From Excoecaria cochinchinensis (taxonomy: Eukaryota; Streptophyta; Magnoliopsida; Malpighiales; Euphorbiaceae), in contig CANTUQ010000014.1 in assembly GCA_947683425.1 (NCBI GenBank), forward strand, positions 868,001-932,000: a stretch of 64,000 nucleotides of DNA, in the 5' to 3' direction. Both the position numbers and the translations under genes were made by a program. Under the pieces are notes generated by a model that worked only from the letters and a program-made list of their open reading frames with translations, searched no databases and was not told where the DNA came from. This document shows, in pieces, positions 20,482-31,555 of the stretch; within the stretch, counting starts at the first letter, position 1, and every line of letters begins with the position of its first letter.

Positions 20482-20830
20482 TGCACCTAATTTGACTCCT
20501 GAGGTGAGACAAAATTTAAGAGAATGAATAAAAAAAGTCTGAAGAAGTCTTTGCCTGGACTCATGAAGACATACCAGGAGATAATCGTAAAGTCGTCAAA
20601 CACACCATTCCAATATACCCCGATCATGGACCGGTCAAGTAGAAGCTCAGAAGACCAGGCAGGAGGGGGTAGAAAAGGTCAAAATGAAGAATCCACAAGC
20701 AGAGATGAAGCTAAAATTCTTTGTCGGAGTTCAAAACCGAACTTAGTTGGTCAATGCTATCCCAAGTCAAGAAGAGAAGGGGTCCGTGTATGTGTAAACT
20801 ATCAGGATTAGGACAAAGCTTATCCTCGGA
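20482..20830 (+). pseudogene. Tat-lineage RT, N-terminal remnant
   Basis: Pieces of the start of a Tat-type RT can be read across at least two frames: NLTPEVRQNLRE, FAWTHEDIPGDNRKVVKHTI, LVNAIP and RVCVNYQD followed by a stop and DKAYP (compare R-CVDY-DLNKA in intact RTs). It ends before the catalytic YxDD region, where an AAG-rich low-complexity stretch follows. It starts only about 200 bp after gag, so no protease lies between. The minus-strand copy shares the same gag-to-RT spacing (27440-27650). Confidence 0.6.
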
Positions 20831-20879
20831 AAAAGAACAAGGAAAAAGAGGATAAAAAGGAAAAGAACAAAAAGCAAGC

Positions 20880-20925
20880 ACAAACAAAAAAAGAAGAAGA
20901 AGAAGAAGAAGAAGAAGAAGGAAAT
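20880..20925 (+). repeat. AAG-rich microsatellite
   Basis: A run of (AAG/GAA)n inside a longer A/G-rich tract. Open frames read through it on the minus strand are artefacts. Confidence 0.8.
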
Positions 20926-21289
20926 AAAAAAGATAGAAGGAAAACATCTTGGGGGCAAGTTTTGCCCAAATCCTGTTGATTTGTACATGTCCCTATCCTA
21001 CCATTCTTCTTGGTTGCCAAAAGGAAAAGGACCAAAACGCTGATCTGCAAACCATCTACCCATTTTATCTGTATGAAGGGTATACTATACAAGCAACAAG
21101 TTGATAAATAAGGAAGGAGCTAAGAGATGGAAGAAATCCAAGCCCAAATTTGCATGACCTATATGAATGGTTTAATGCTGGCAGAAAAGATCATGAAAAA
21201 GGATTAGGCAGAGAAATAACCCTTTTGCACTTCGAGGCTAGAGAGCCACCATTGGAACCTCTACAAGAGTCATCTATTATTCCTCGACA

Positions 21290-21675
21290 CAGGGGGAAGA
21301 AGCAGTATGGCCGATAGATGTGAAGCTCAAATCTTTAAGGACAGTCATGGCTAAATTTTGGAAGCCGATAGAGCACAACAACGACAGCAGCAATTGCACA
21401 AGTTAGACAAGGATAAGTCATAGGATTATCGCCACGGTCAGACCCATCAGAAAACATTCTGCTTGATCATTTGGAAAGACGGCCAGAAAGCATCCGATGA
21501 GAGAGGGAGATTCAATTGTCAAACAAATGAGATCAGGTGTTCCAGACATACGAGGTAAATTTGGGCCAGTGTGAGAAGGTCTCTTTGTCTTCCACAGATT
21601 GTTATCCAAGAGAGCAGTAACGGACAGAACTGATCATTGTTGACAGACTCAAGAGGGTCCAGGGTTAAGGCCTAA
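21290..21675 (+). pseudogene. Tat-lineage integrase C-terminal remnant
   Basis: One frame with several stops reads EAVWPIDVKLKSLRTVMAK, then REGDSIVKQMRSGVPDIRGK, FGPV, EGLFVFHRLLSKRAV. This is the pattern of the end of Tat/Ogre integrases (EAVLP ... GDLVL ... GKF-P-W-GPY-V ... GGAV). Everything between the RT start (20830) and this point, including the RT catalytic centre, RNase H and the integrase core, is missing. Confidence 0.55.
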
Positions 21676-23529
21676 AAATTAAAAGTAGAGAATAAAAGCC
21701 CCGCGGGTCGAAAACCGAAAAAAGGCGGCCTTGCTAAAATTGGGTGCCTCGTCAGGGTGAAAATCGAAAAAGGCATCTTGGGCAAAAATTAGAGGCTTGA
21801 GAGAAAATATTCAATCAAGAAAACCCGAGAGGGCTGATTGATAACAGGAGATCGGGTGCACCTAAGTTGTTACTCATTGAAACTAAGTAAAACTAGTGCT
21901 TTTGTATCACATGTCTAGTCATGGTCATTCTTATTGCTATATGGTGCCTATAAATAGAAATGCATGCATAAGCTAGGCGTAAATATGCAATTAGACGGTT
22001 AAGAGAAACCTGTTGCAGGCATAAGGACATACACTGGAGCAATTATCAAAGCAACAATAATAATTTTTCATGTGACAAATCCTCCTCCTACCCCTTAAAT
22101 TAAAAAAAAAAGGCTGTTAGAGATGAAAACCGTGACTGGCTCTCTAAGCAAAAGTTAGGCCAAAGGGCAGGGTGAAAACCTGGGAACAGGCAGTCTGTCC
22201 TTAAAAAAAAAGAGAAAAAAAAAGCCGCTGGATTGGGCTGGGTCCACTCCAGGCAAAAATTAGGCACAAGGTTATGTGAAAATCCCTAAAGGGACGCATT
22301 TCCCGTTAGGAAAAGCTAGTGTGAAAATCCACAAGGGACGCACTACCTTTAAAACAATGACTTTTGAAGCCTGGAGCAATAAGGCATCATTACTCGAAAT
22401 GACTTCCCTTTAGACAGGTGCCGTGTAATGCAGAACTTGATTCAGAGTCTCAGGGGCAAGATGCTCATTGACCGGGGGGCAAAAGTACATACGGGTTAGT
22501 TCTCCTTGAAAAGATTAGGGGTCGGAGACCATAAAGCCAAGACAATGCTTTTCTAGATCCTTGGGGGTATCAGACAATGTGAGTAGTTGAGCAGTACCCT
22601 CAACGAAACCCTTAACCACCTGGGATGTGGTCTATCCATTTTTGCATCTCACATGCATAAATCTTTTGCATATTGCCCTGCATATCACTTGCATTTAGTC
22701 CATTACACTTATGGTTGTACACACAATTCTTGTACGCTAATCCTTTGCTTATGTCTCGTGTATATAGCTTTATGTGTATATTTCATACCCGTGATTCCAT
22801 ACGCACACACAATCTTTTGTATATGTTGTTGTGTACATGACTTAGAGGGAAGGGTCTAAATAGACCTCATAAGCAAGGATGATCCAAAGGACGGATTCAG
22901 CTCGACATGATCGGCCACTGGATCCGGCCTAAAATCAAGTAAATATGTACAGAGGTGAAATGCCCAAGAGAACAAGCCTATCTGGGCACACCATGCTAAA
23001 GGAAATCAGATGCGAAAGTGAACCGAGGTACAGTTTCAGCTCTGCAACGACGCTCATCAATGCCAAACAATCAGATCAAGATAAATTCCTCACAAGAGAA
23101 GAATCTCAAGGACCTGCTCCCAGGAGGCAAAAGAATAAGCCTTTCTATGCACACCATGCCAGAAGCGAACAGGTAAGTTTTTTTTCTATCATAAGAGGCA
23201 CACTTACACACATCACACAATAAGTGTACAAAATCCAAATTCAAATGTACAAATTCTCAAAGCAAAATAACAAAACAAAAATAAGAAGATATTTTCGAGG
23301 CCTTGAAAATCCAACATACTGTAAAAATTCGAATGCATCCAAAGTGTAAAAATACCAAGAAAGAAAATCCCAAAACAAAAAGAAAAACAGAAAAATCAAC
23401 AAAGACATGGAAACCTATCCGCCTGCAGGCAAGCAACCAAAACCTCAAATAATAATTTTTCTCTGAGGAGGCTCAAACATAATTTTCTCTCTGGAGGCTC
23501 GACATCAAAGTCTCCCAGTGAGCATTAAA
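21676..23529 (+). other. decayed 3' region of Tat element
   Basis: No gene that I can support. Near 21700-22330 it has the phrases 'gtgaaaa(t/c)c...aaagg' and 'gggcaaaaattagg' repeated in variant form, as in Tat/Ogre 3' regions. A short protease-like piece may lie at 22450-22590. Confidence 0.5.
22450..22590 (+). pseudogene. possible protease fragment, out of order
   Basis: A frame reads KMLIDRGAKVHTG, a stop, then FSLKRLGVGDHKAK, resembling the LID-GA ... LFKKLG pattern of Tat aspartic proteases, with Arg in place of the Thr/Ser after the catalytic Asp. It lies downstream of the integrase remnant, where a protease does not belong. Low confidence. Confidence 0.3.
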
Positions 23530-23780
23530 GTCTCTTTGGAGCATTATCTTTAAGACCTTTTTAAGGCATTCTCAGTCTCTTTGGAGCATTATCTTTAAGA
23601 CCTTTTTTAAGGCATTCTCAATCTCTTTGGAGCATTATCTTTAAGACCTTTTTTTTAAGGCATTCTCAGTCTCTTTGAAGCATTATCTTTAAAGACCTTT
23701 TTAAGGCATTCTCGGTCTCTTTCGAGCATTATATTTAAGACCTTTTCTTAAGGCTTTCTCAGTCTCTTCGGAACATCAAG
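23530..23780 (+). repeat. ~45-bp tandem repeat in Tat 3' UTR
   Basis: Five tandem copies of 'tctctttggagcattatc' plus 'taagaccttttttaaggc', about 44-47 bp apart. Noncoding. Confidence 0.85.
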
Positions 23781-23929
23781 TTATTTTCAAAAGTTTTCCA
23801 AATCCCTTCAATCCTGAGATGATCCGAGAGGTGGGTTCAGATTAACCTTATCAGAAACTGCCCAGAAAAGCAAACCTCTTCATTCACATTATACCGGGGG
23901 CAATCAGGCCGGCATGAGGCTAACAGATC

Positions 23930-24350
23930 ATAAGCGATAGAATAGATCGCAACGGGACTGTGGTTAGAGAATACTGCATCTCACAGACACCGTGCAGGCC
24001 GAGATGAGGCCAGCGGGATAGATTAGCTACCTTGCAGACCGAGATGAGGTTATCGGGGCAACAGCGATAGAGCAGATTACAATGGGACTGTGGTTAGAGA
24101 ATATCGCATCTCACAGACACCGTGCAAGCTGAGATGAGGCCAGCGGCATAGACCGGCAACCGTGATGACCGAGACGAGGTTAGCGGGGCACCAGCGATAG
24201 AGCAGATCACAATGGGATTGGGGTTAGAGGACACCACATCTCACAGACGCTGTGCAAGCCGACCGGAGGCGAGCGGGACAATGCAATAGAAAAGATTGCA
24301 AACGAGTCACAGTCTGATAGCGCTACAGCTCGACGGCAACAAGTCGCAAT
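23930..24350 (+). repeat. tandem repeat (type 2) in Tat 3' UTR
   Basis: 'gggactgtggttagagaata' recurs at 23954, 24084 and (variant) 24214, 130 bp apart. The core 'gcatctcacagacaccgtgc' is the reverse complement of the 92-bp repeat at 57730-59230, showing that the two elements share this array in opposite orientations. Confidence 0.8.
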
Positions 24351-24450
24351 GCTCCACGCGGCAAAAAAAGGTAAGGGCTGCCTCAGGTACGCATCTCTTT
24401 CCTTTTTCTCTGAATTTTTACTCATCTAGGCACTAGTGCACTAGTTTCCC

Positions 24451-24462
24451 AAAAATTGGGGG
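24451..24462 (+). other. polypurine tract, plus-strand Tat element
   Basis: aaaaattggggg, followed by caac and the LTR start TGTAGACACC at 24467. Confidence 0.75.
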
Positions 24463-24466
24463 CAAC

Positions 24467-24828
24467 TGTAGACACCGGGTCCTGAGATAGCCCAGATCAG
24501 AGTTACCCAATGATGATAAGATGCCTTTTCACAGGCAAAAAAGGTTAAAAGTGATGATTTTCTTTTCAAATTTGCATTTTAGAGTGAAAAGATAAAAAAA
24601 ATAATAAAAAATATTTTAAAAATTAGTTTTGAAAAATGGGGGCATAAAATTATAGTATTTTTAGTCAATTTAAAATTTAAAAAAAAAATCGGATCGTGAG
24701 TGTCGGGCGCGGCGGCCCGCTGCGCGCAAGACTGACGCTCCGACGCCCGTCCCTATATAGCGACGGGCGTCCCTACCTCTGGCCATCGCTAAAGGGTCTA
24801 ATACCCCTTTTTTCCGATTTTTGGACCT
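24467..24828 (+). repeat. 3' LTR of plus-strand Tat element, truncated
   Basis: Starts TGTAGACACCGGG and keeps the palindrome word region (24737-24800). It stops about 360 bp in, at 'ggacctaaaaa', where it joins a minus-strand LTR start. Confidence 0.75.
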
Positions 24829-25023
24829 AAAAATACTATAATTTTATGCCCCCATTTTTCAAAACTAATTTTTAAAATATTTTTTATTATTTTTTTATCT
24901 TTTCACTCTAAAAAGCAAATTTGAAAAGAAAATCATCACTTTTAACCTTTTTTGCCTGTGAAAAGGCGTCTTATCATCATTGGGTAACTCTGACCTGGAC
25001 TGCCTCAAGACCTGGTGTCTACA
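24829..25023 (-). repeat. start of a minus-strand Tat-type 3' LTR
   Basis: The minus strand starts TGTAGACACC at 25023. The fragment is the reverse complement of 24467-24662 with few changes, so the two form a large inverted repeat. The polypurine tract is at 25024-25041. Confidence 0.75.
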
Positions 25024-26050
25024 GTTGCCCCCAATTTTGGGGAAACTAGTATACTAGTATCTAGACGAGCCAAAATTTAGAGAAGAAAGGAAAGAGACGC
25101 ATACCTGAGGCAGTCCTTACCTTTTGCCGAGGAAGTAGCGATGCGTCGAGTCTATTTCAGACTTATAAAACGCGAGGATTGCTCTCCTGAGCTGCACCGA
25201 GTCTGCTCCAGACATACAAAGTGCGGATGGTGATGCGCCGAGTCTACTCCAGACTTACAAAACGCGAGGGCTGCTCTCCTGAGCTGCACCGAGTCTGCTC
25301 CAGACTTACAAAGTGCGGATAGTGATGCACCGAGTCTACTCCAGACTTACAAAATGCGAGGGCTGCTCTCCTGAGTTCCATCGAGTCCGGTCCAGACTTA
25401 CAAAGAGCGGATGGTGATGCGCTCCGCTGTCTTCATCTCAGCATGCGCGGTGACTAATCTGTCCCGCTAGCCTCATCTCATCCTGCGTGGTGTCTGATTT
25501 ATATCGCTAGTCCCGTTTTAAGTTTTAGAACTTTCCTTGCTAACCTCCATTCAATCGGCAAGGTACAATTCTGATATGTTGATTCTCATCTAATTTTGAA
25601 TGCGATCTTGAAGGATATAATGTTTGATCTGTTTATCCTTCCTTTTGACTGCTGGTCATTTTCGAATTGGTGCGAAACCATGTTCCTGTATTGTAAGAGA
25701 CTCTTGTTAATTCTCGCGCAAATTAACTTGATTGGTAAATTTATGAACATTTTTATGTTGCCCTTTATTATTTATCATCCTGTTTACTATATGATCAATT
25801 GTCTTTTCCTTCTTTTCTCTCTTTTTTTTTTAAGAAATTTAAATCGTGAAGAAATAACATGCAAATTTAACAGGTTAATCTATAAATGTTTTTCCACCAA
25901 AAGGTTAAATTTTGTACAATATACAGATGTGATTACAACAAAAAGTATAAATACAAAGCTAGAAGAACTCCCTGAACAATCTATAATTGCGTATAATCTG
26001 AGAGCTCCTCTGGATCATCATCATCATCATCTAATAGATGAACCAGCTAG
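25024..26050 (-). mobile_element. 3' end of a minus-strand Tat-like element
   Basis: Polypurine tract (25024-25041), 92-bp type 1 repeats (25135-25430), the 3' untranslated stretch matched at 3481-4042, and the acidic tail of the Athila-type ORF (ATC-rich stretch at 26018-26034). At about 26050 it switches to plus-strand ORF sequence. Confidence 0.7.
25135..25430 (-). repeat. 92-bp tandem repeat (type 1), second array
   Basis: About three units of the repeat described at 3090-3480 ('gagtctgctccagac'). Confidence 0.85.
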
Positions 26051-26051
26051 C

Positions 26052-26447
26052 CTCAGATGGAGCACCAGCCTCCCGAGCCCCAGCAGCACCAGGAGGAGCA
26101 TCCGGGTACACCCTGGATGAGCTATTTGCTACTCCTCCAGGGCAAAGAGTACAGAGTCCTACTCCGCCTCCGCCATCGAGATATCATCGGACAGCTCCCG
26201 GGCACCTGAGAGGTTCAGTCCATATGCTAGAGCAGGGGACCCGGGGGCATCTACTTCTACAGCTCCACCTCCAGAGCAAGCACCAGAGTCAGCTCCCCCT
26301 CCATTCACACCATCGATTCACCCGGCACAGCCAGATTTTTCTGTGATTTTAACCTCTATTTTTTCATCCTTTGAGCACAGACAGGAGGAGAGAGATCGGG
26401 CCTTTCTCGGGCAGCTCGGGGAGCGAGATAGAGTCATCTTAGAGCGA
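26052..26447 (+). pseudogene. inverted middle piece of the Athila-type ORF
   Basis: Plus-strand frame with LDELFATPPGQRVQSPTPPP, matching the minus-strand gene at 14697-15000 (LFATPPGQRVQSPTPPPP), and continuing past the point where Tekay cut that copy, to 'gagcgagatagagtcatc'. It lacks about 27 bp before LFATPP. It joins a plus-strand LTR piece at about 26447. It is oriented opposite to the tail of the same gene directly to its left. Confidence 0.65.
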
Positions 26448-27148
26448 TATTTGGGGTTTTCTCGAGAGCTGTGGACCAACGTCCTATTTTTAACCAACAA
26501 AATTGACACCTTTCAAAAAAATCAGTTTGTAACAAATATGCATGGCAGGACCAGTATCCTCAATCCAAATGAATATCCCGATTTTTGTATGATTTATATA
26601 TTGTTTTTTTAATGGGGGTTGTATTCCATCCATAGTTTTATTGTAATTTATTTTGAGAATGTTTATTTTAGTAATGCTTTACTTATTGCTTTTGATGTGA
26701 ATGATTGCGCCTTAATTAAATGCATCGTGTGGAAAGTTGGTGAAATAATAAATTTAAAACTTAATCATAATATTGATCAAGGTACAAATAAATGAGAAGT
26801 CCCAAACTCACTCTGGTCTTTGGGGGCTCAATGAGGCGAGAGGTCGAGGACTTCTAAGACACCTCTTGAGTCTCACCAAACGACTTAAATTTATAATCCT
26901 AGGCTCCAGGGGGTAGAGGCTGAGACCTCCAAGATCTCTCTGGCTTGCCCAAGATGGATATGTATGCACCGTCTTAGGCTCGCTGAGGCTAGACGACCCT
27001 TCCCAATGGTCTATTGGGTAGCAACTGCAAGAAACCTCATTATTGCCCAAAATAGAAGCACTTGTAAATACCTTACAAGTTTTATGAACCTTTCCTGATC
27101 GCCCTAAAGCGAGCCCTCGGGAGGCCACGAGGTTCGGCACGCGTCACA
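26448..27148 (+). repeat. Tat-type LTR fragment, 3' part
   Basis: From 'ttggggttttctcgagagc' to the end 'gcacgcgtcaca' at 27148; the reverse complement of about 938-1620. The primer-like core has decayed here (attgggtagcaactgc). Confidence 0.75.
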
Positions 27149-27411
27149 GGTAGCTTCAACATGTGTAACAACAAAATCGGTACGCATTTATCATACCAAA
27201 ATAAAGGCTCAACGGGCTAGCAAGCGATTGCAAAACAAGGGTAGGAAATGGACATTTAGAGAGCTATACAAAGAAATGATTGCCTAAATCGTTTTCTAGG
27301 TTCCGTCTTATTGAGGAATCGCTTTAACGGGTAATCAGAAAGGTTCTAATGCTCTTAGTGAGTTTTCATCCAATCCCCTAATTTCAACTAGTTTTTCTTT
27401 TGTTTTTTTTT
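27149..27411 (-). repeat. Athila 3' UTR fragment
   Basis: Matches 49965-50215 in the Athila region ('ggctcaacgggctaac', 'gggtaatcagaaaggttcta', 'gctcttagtgagttttcat'). It is joined directly to the pol start of the Tat element at about 27412. Confidence 0.65.
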
Positions 27412-27647
27412 TCAAATTTTATCTCACTTCAGGAGTCAAGTTCGATGCAACCAAGATTACTATTTATTAAAACTAAATGAAACATTGTTTATTAAACCAA
27501 TGCCTTAATCATGATTATCACTTATGCTTGATGCAATAAGATATGACAATGCATATATAAGAAAAGCCCATATTATTAAAATAGAAAAGAGAAACAAGAG
27601 CATAGTTCAGGAATACACTTTAGAAAAGGAAAGGCATTGTAACAACT

Positions 27648-28475
27648 CTAATTCTTCCTTTCTTCCTCCAAGCCAGGCAACAATTCTTGAATGCGGTCTC
27701 TTAGAGGGCGACAATAGTCTGTCCTATGCCCTGTGTACTGGTGATATGCACAATATCAATCCGTTCTGTGCCTAGGCTTTCCTTGACTTGGGGCAGGCCT
27801 AGCTGGCAAGGGTTGCAACTTCCCTTCCTTGATGAGACAAGCAAAGTGCCAAGATAGAGGCTTGCTCGAGATGGTGAGGTATTTAGGAATCATTCCGGTG
27901 GTTGAGATCTCTGCTGCCTTGGTATTGCCCCCATTGCCACTGTTGTTTCCTTTGCTTTTTCCCAACGCCAGGTTTACAGATTTAGCCATTTTATCCAGAT
28001 GCTCAGCCTCAGCTTTAATGGATATATCTTTTAAGGACTCCCAGTTCTTCAGCCCCTTCATTTTTAGTCCATCTTTCAAGTATGGGCTGGCATTCCTAAT
28101 AAACAGCCTGATTTGGTCTGGAGTGTCCGGCCTCTTCTTTATCTCCATTACCCGAATGACTCGTCCGGCTTTTGTTGTAGTTACTCTAGATCTTTCAGGG
28201 TGACCTCCATCCTGGTACTACAGTCATATTGTTGGAGGAACTCCTCCATCAGCAGATCCTAGTCTTCTTTTGTTCTCCGATCCAATCTGTGATACCAGCC
28301 CACTGTAGGACTTGTCAAACTTAAATAGAAGTGTTCTACCTTTTGCCTCCTTATTAGTGTGGTACCTTTCATTATCAAAGAGTACTGCTTGATGTGTGCG
28401 GTGGGATCCAATGTACCGTCAAATTATGGGACATCAGGCATCCTGAAATCCAAGGGGTTTAGATCTTTTCCATCC
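27648..28475 (-). pseudogene. gag: Tat-lineage Gag, C-terminal part (minus copy)
   Basis: Same protein as 19161-20285: DTPDQIRLFIRNASPYLKD, then KPLSWHFACLIKEGKLQPLP, then a Cys/His motif with the final Cys intact (YHQYTGH ... DYCRPLRD). Lesions include a 28-bp deletion at about 28150, TAG replacing Trp in the KEDWDLL motif and TGA replacing Trp just before the Cys/His motif. The gene continues at 32617-32675 and 35396-35772 on the far side of two insertions, each with its own 5-bp duplication. Confidence 0.75.
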
Positions 28476-29239
28476 TATTGGGTTTCAACGGAATAATTCA
28501 AATTAAACGCAACGGAATAAAATCGAAACCCGAAGACAGGATCCAAGTATATTCAATTGATTTAAAAGGAAGAGATTAAGATTTACTGACCTTAAAACGA
28601 AAATAACTCCTTATCTCGGACTTTAGGTGCTACCTCAATCACGAACACCCTCTACCAGTATCCACACGCAGGAACCAACGAATAGAACTTGCAGGGGTGC
28701 TAGCTCCCTTATGTTGCGAATGGATTTTTGAATTTTTCTTTCTCATAGAAAAGGTGGCTAGGTTTTCTTTTTCTTATTCTCACAAGAAAAGAGATGTACA
28801 GCCACTCTAAATCTATTCCTACTTGAAGAACGTGATTAGAGTTATCATATATATTGATCTCTTTTCTTAACATATATTTATATATATGTAAATAAGTTTA
28901 AAACCCTAATAGGTAAATAATGATATTATCTCTAATTCAAAATTAAGAGATATTTACATTATATATATATATATATATATTTATTTCTTATTCAAAATAA
29001 TAAAAAATATTATATTAATACATACTATTATCTCATATTCAAAATAAGAGATATATGTATATGTATATATATAAATATATATAAATATGTAATTTCGAAA
29101 TTAAATATAAATACCTATATTTATATTATTCCGAAATACCCTAATAAAATCCATTTTGTTCATTTTTGGTCTTGGTGTGTGACCCAATAGGTTTATATTA
29201 AGTTGGCAGTGGGCCTAATCTCATAATAAGCCCACAAGT
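28476..29239 (-). repeat. 3' LTR of copia element, last half only
   Basis: Matches 31023-31818. The terminal dinucleotide has changed (TATTGGG for TGTTGGG on the plus strand). Contains a shorter (TA)n run (about 28954-28980) than the other LTR. Confidence 0.85.
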
Positions 29240-29336
29240 TTCTGAACCAGTCAAGGAAGTTTGTGCTAGTTTCCTTAAGTCTGTCCTTCTTAAGAATAGA
29301 TCGCAGTGGCATAGCAGAAGTGTTATTTGATGCCAT
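29240..29336 (-). pseudogene. gag: copia Gag, first ~32 codons
   Basis: ATG at 29336 begins MASNNTSAMPLRSILKKDRL and reaches NFLDWFRNL, the usual opening of plant copia Gag (LR-ILEKDKL-G-NFLDWYRNLR). The frame then runs into LTR sequence at 29239, marking the deletion junction. The rest of the polyprotein is absent. Confidence 0.7.
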
Positions 29337-31006
29337 TAATCTTCAAACATGCAAGATAAATTATATTAGTACCTATTTCATTTTTAGGTTTTCTCAAAAA
29401 CTCCCACTAAAATAATAACCTTCAATAATAATTACAATAATTATAATAATTTAGTGGGCTAAGATCCATATTTCACCTAACTCTAAGTCAGCTTTGGCAA
29501 GACGCTTATAGTTAAGTTATTTAGGTAGGTAGCTCATTTACCAATTATATCTTATATAACTCTTAGATTATTTATGGGATTTCGACATCATATGTCCCGA
29601 CATGTTATAATCCCATCTTATGCCCTTAAGCCCAAAACCGTTTTGATAGCCTAATTAAGTCTAACCATTTTAAACATATGAGTAGACCATTACTCATCCC
29701 GCCTTACTATGATAACCTAATGTACTTCGCTTTAGCAGAACCCACATTTTGGTGATCTTAGTCTTGACAGGTGTTTTAATAATGGGTGGCATATGACTTA
29801 AAATTATGGTGAGGGATTTAATTTTAACTTATGATGTCTAATTATTTATATAAATCATGCATCAATTCATACATGCCATTTCATTCACATATATAAACAT
29901 TCATCGCATCACATACTAAGAACATATGCATAATATATATAAAATCATATCATAGCATGGCCAAATCTATATTGATCCTCATAAGCCAATATGAAGATCA
30001 AAGGTCAATCTTAGATGTGAAAAATGGACTTGATTAAAATCTTCCATCTTGCACCTCCATCGCCATGGATTTGGATTGATCTCTATTATTGCTCTTCATC
30101 TTCATTACAATAATAATACAAAGATATTCTACTACAACTATTGAATAAAATAAAGATTACAACAAAATTAACGACACGCAGGTCGTATTTAAAATTACAA
30201 ACCCTTAAAATAGATAAAATAAAATTCATACACAAAAGGTTCAATTGGCCATGCTATGCACCATGCAAAGACATCACACATAAACATAATAAATCATATT
30301 TATTTGATATCATGCATAATATCCCTTGTTTCGTAAATTGATATATTAGAATTACCGAGTGATAATTACGAACGACATATAAGGCGTTACGAAGAGGTAG
30401 CACGACGGTCCCCTTATAAGCACCAATATTGATCCACAAAAGGTTCAATCGGCATTCGTTTAATCATATTATACCATTTAATATATACAGAATACCGCCA
30501 ATATTTAAATTATCCAATAATGATTTAAAAGGGGCTACGAAGATACAAGATAGCTGCATGAGTCGTGCACATGGTACGGCAGCACGAGTCGTGCTCATGA
30601 GCACGCCTGCACGATTGCAAGAATCGCATATGTGAGCACGAGTCGTTCATTTGAGCACGACTTGTGCTCTAATGTCCGACTCGTGCTCATTGTTAATTTC
30701 ATTAATGATGTCTGCCGTAAACCCTATTCCCTATCGTAAAATTAAACGATTTTGATCATATCAGCAACCGTTTAATAGACACAGAATACGATCATTGAAA
30801 ATTTCGTATTAAACATACTAATACTATTAGTTAATCACATTAACAGAATCATATAAACACTTAATTGAATTCGTAGCCCTAAAATATAGGATTACGTTTT
30901 TAACAATTAAAATTGTAATCAAAATTGATGTATCAACATACATTTCAATAGAACCAAATATATATATATCACATACATAAAATATTTTAATCAATCGAAT
31001 ATACAA
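29337..31006 (-). other. leader of copia element
   Basis: 1.67 kb between primer site and gag, AT-rich, with no supported ORF. It carries a palindrome island at 30556-30690. Confidence 0.6.
30556..30690 (-). repeat. palindrome island in copia leader
   Basis: AGCACGAGTCGTGCT (30581-30595), then GCTCATGAGC, then GAGCAC/GTGCTC arms at 30653-30669 and further variants. It lies downstream of the LTR, so it would be in the RNA. Confidence 0.75.
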
Positions 31007-31021
31007 GTGGCTCTGATACCA
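31007..31021 (-). other. primer-binding site, tRNA-iMet, copia element
   Basis: The minus strand reads TGGTATCAGAGCCAC one base after the LTR end at 31023. Confidence 0.9.
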
Positions 31022-31022
31022 C

Positions 31023-31504
31023 TGTTGGGTTTCAATGGAATAATTCAAATTAAAAGCAGCGAAATAAAATCGAAACCCGAAGACAGGATCCAAGTATATT
31101 CAATTGATTGAAAAGGAAGAGATTAAGATTTATTGACCTTAAAACGAAAATAACTCCTTATCTTGGACTTTAGGTGCTGCTTCAATCACGAACACCCTCT
31201 ACTGATATCCACACGCACGAACCAACGAACAGAACTTGCAGGGGTGCTAGCTCCCTTATGTTGCGAATGGATTTTTGAATTTTTCTTTCTCAAAGAAAAG
31301 GTGGCTAGGTTTTCTTTTTCTTATTCTCACAAGAAAAGAGATGTACAGCCACTCTAAATCTATTCCTACATGAAGAACGTGATTAGAGTTATCATATATA
31401 TTGATCTCTTTCCTTAACATATATCTATATATATGTAAATAAGTTTAAATCCCTAATAGGTAAATAATGATATTATCCCTAATTCAAAATTAAGAGATAT
31501 TTAC

Positions 31505-31555
<51 letters not shown>

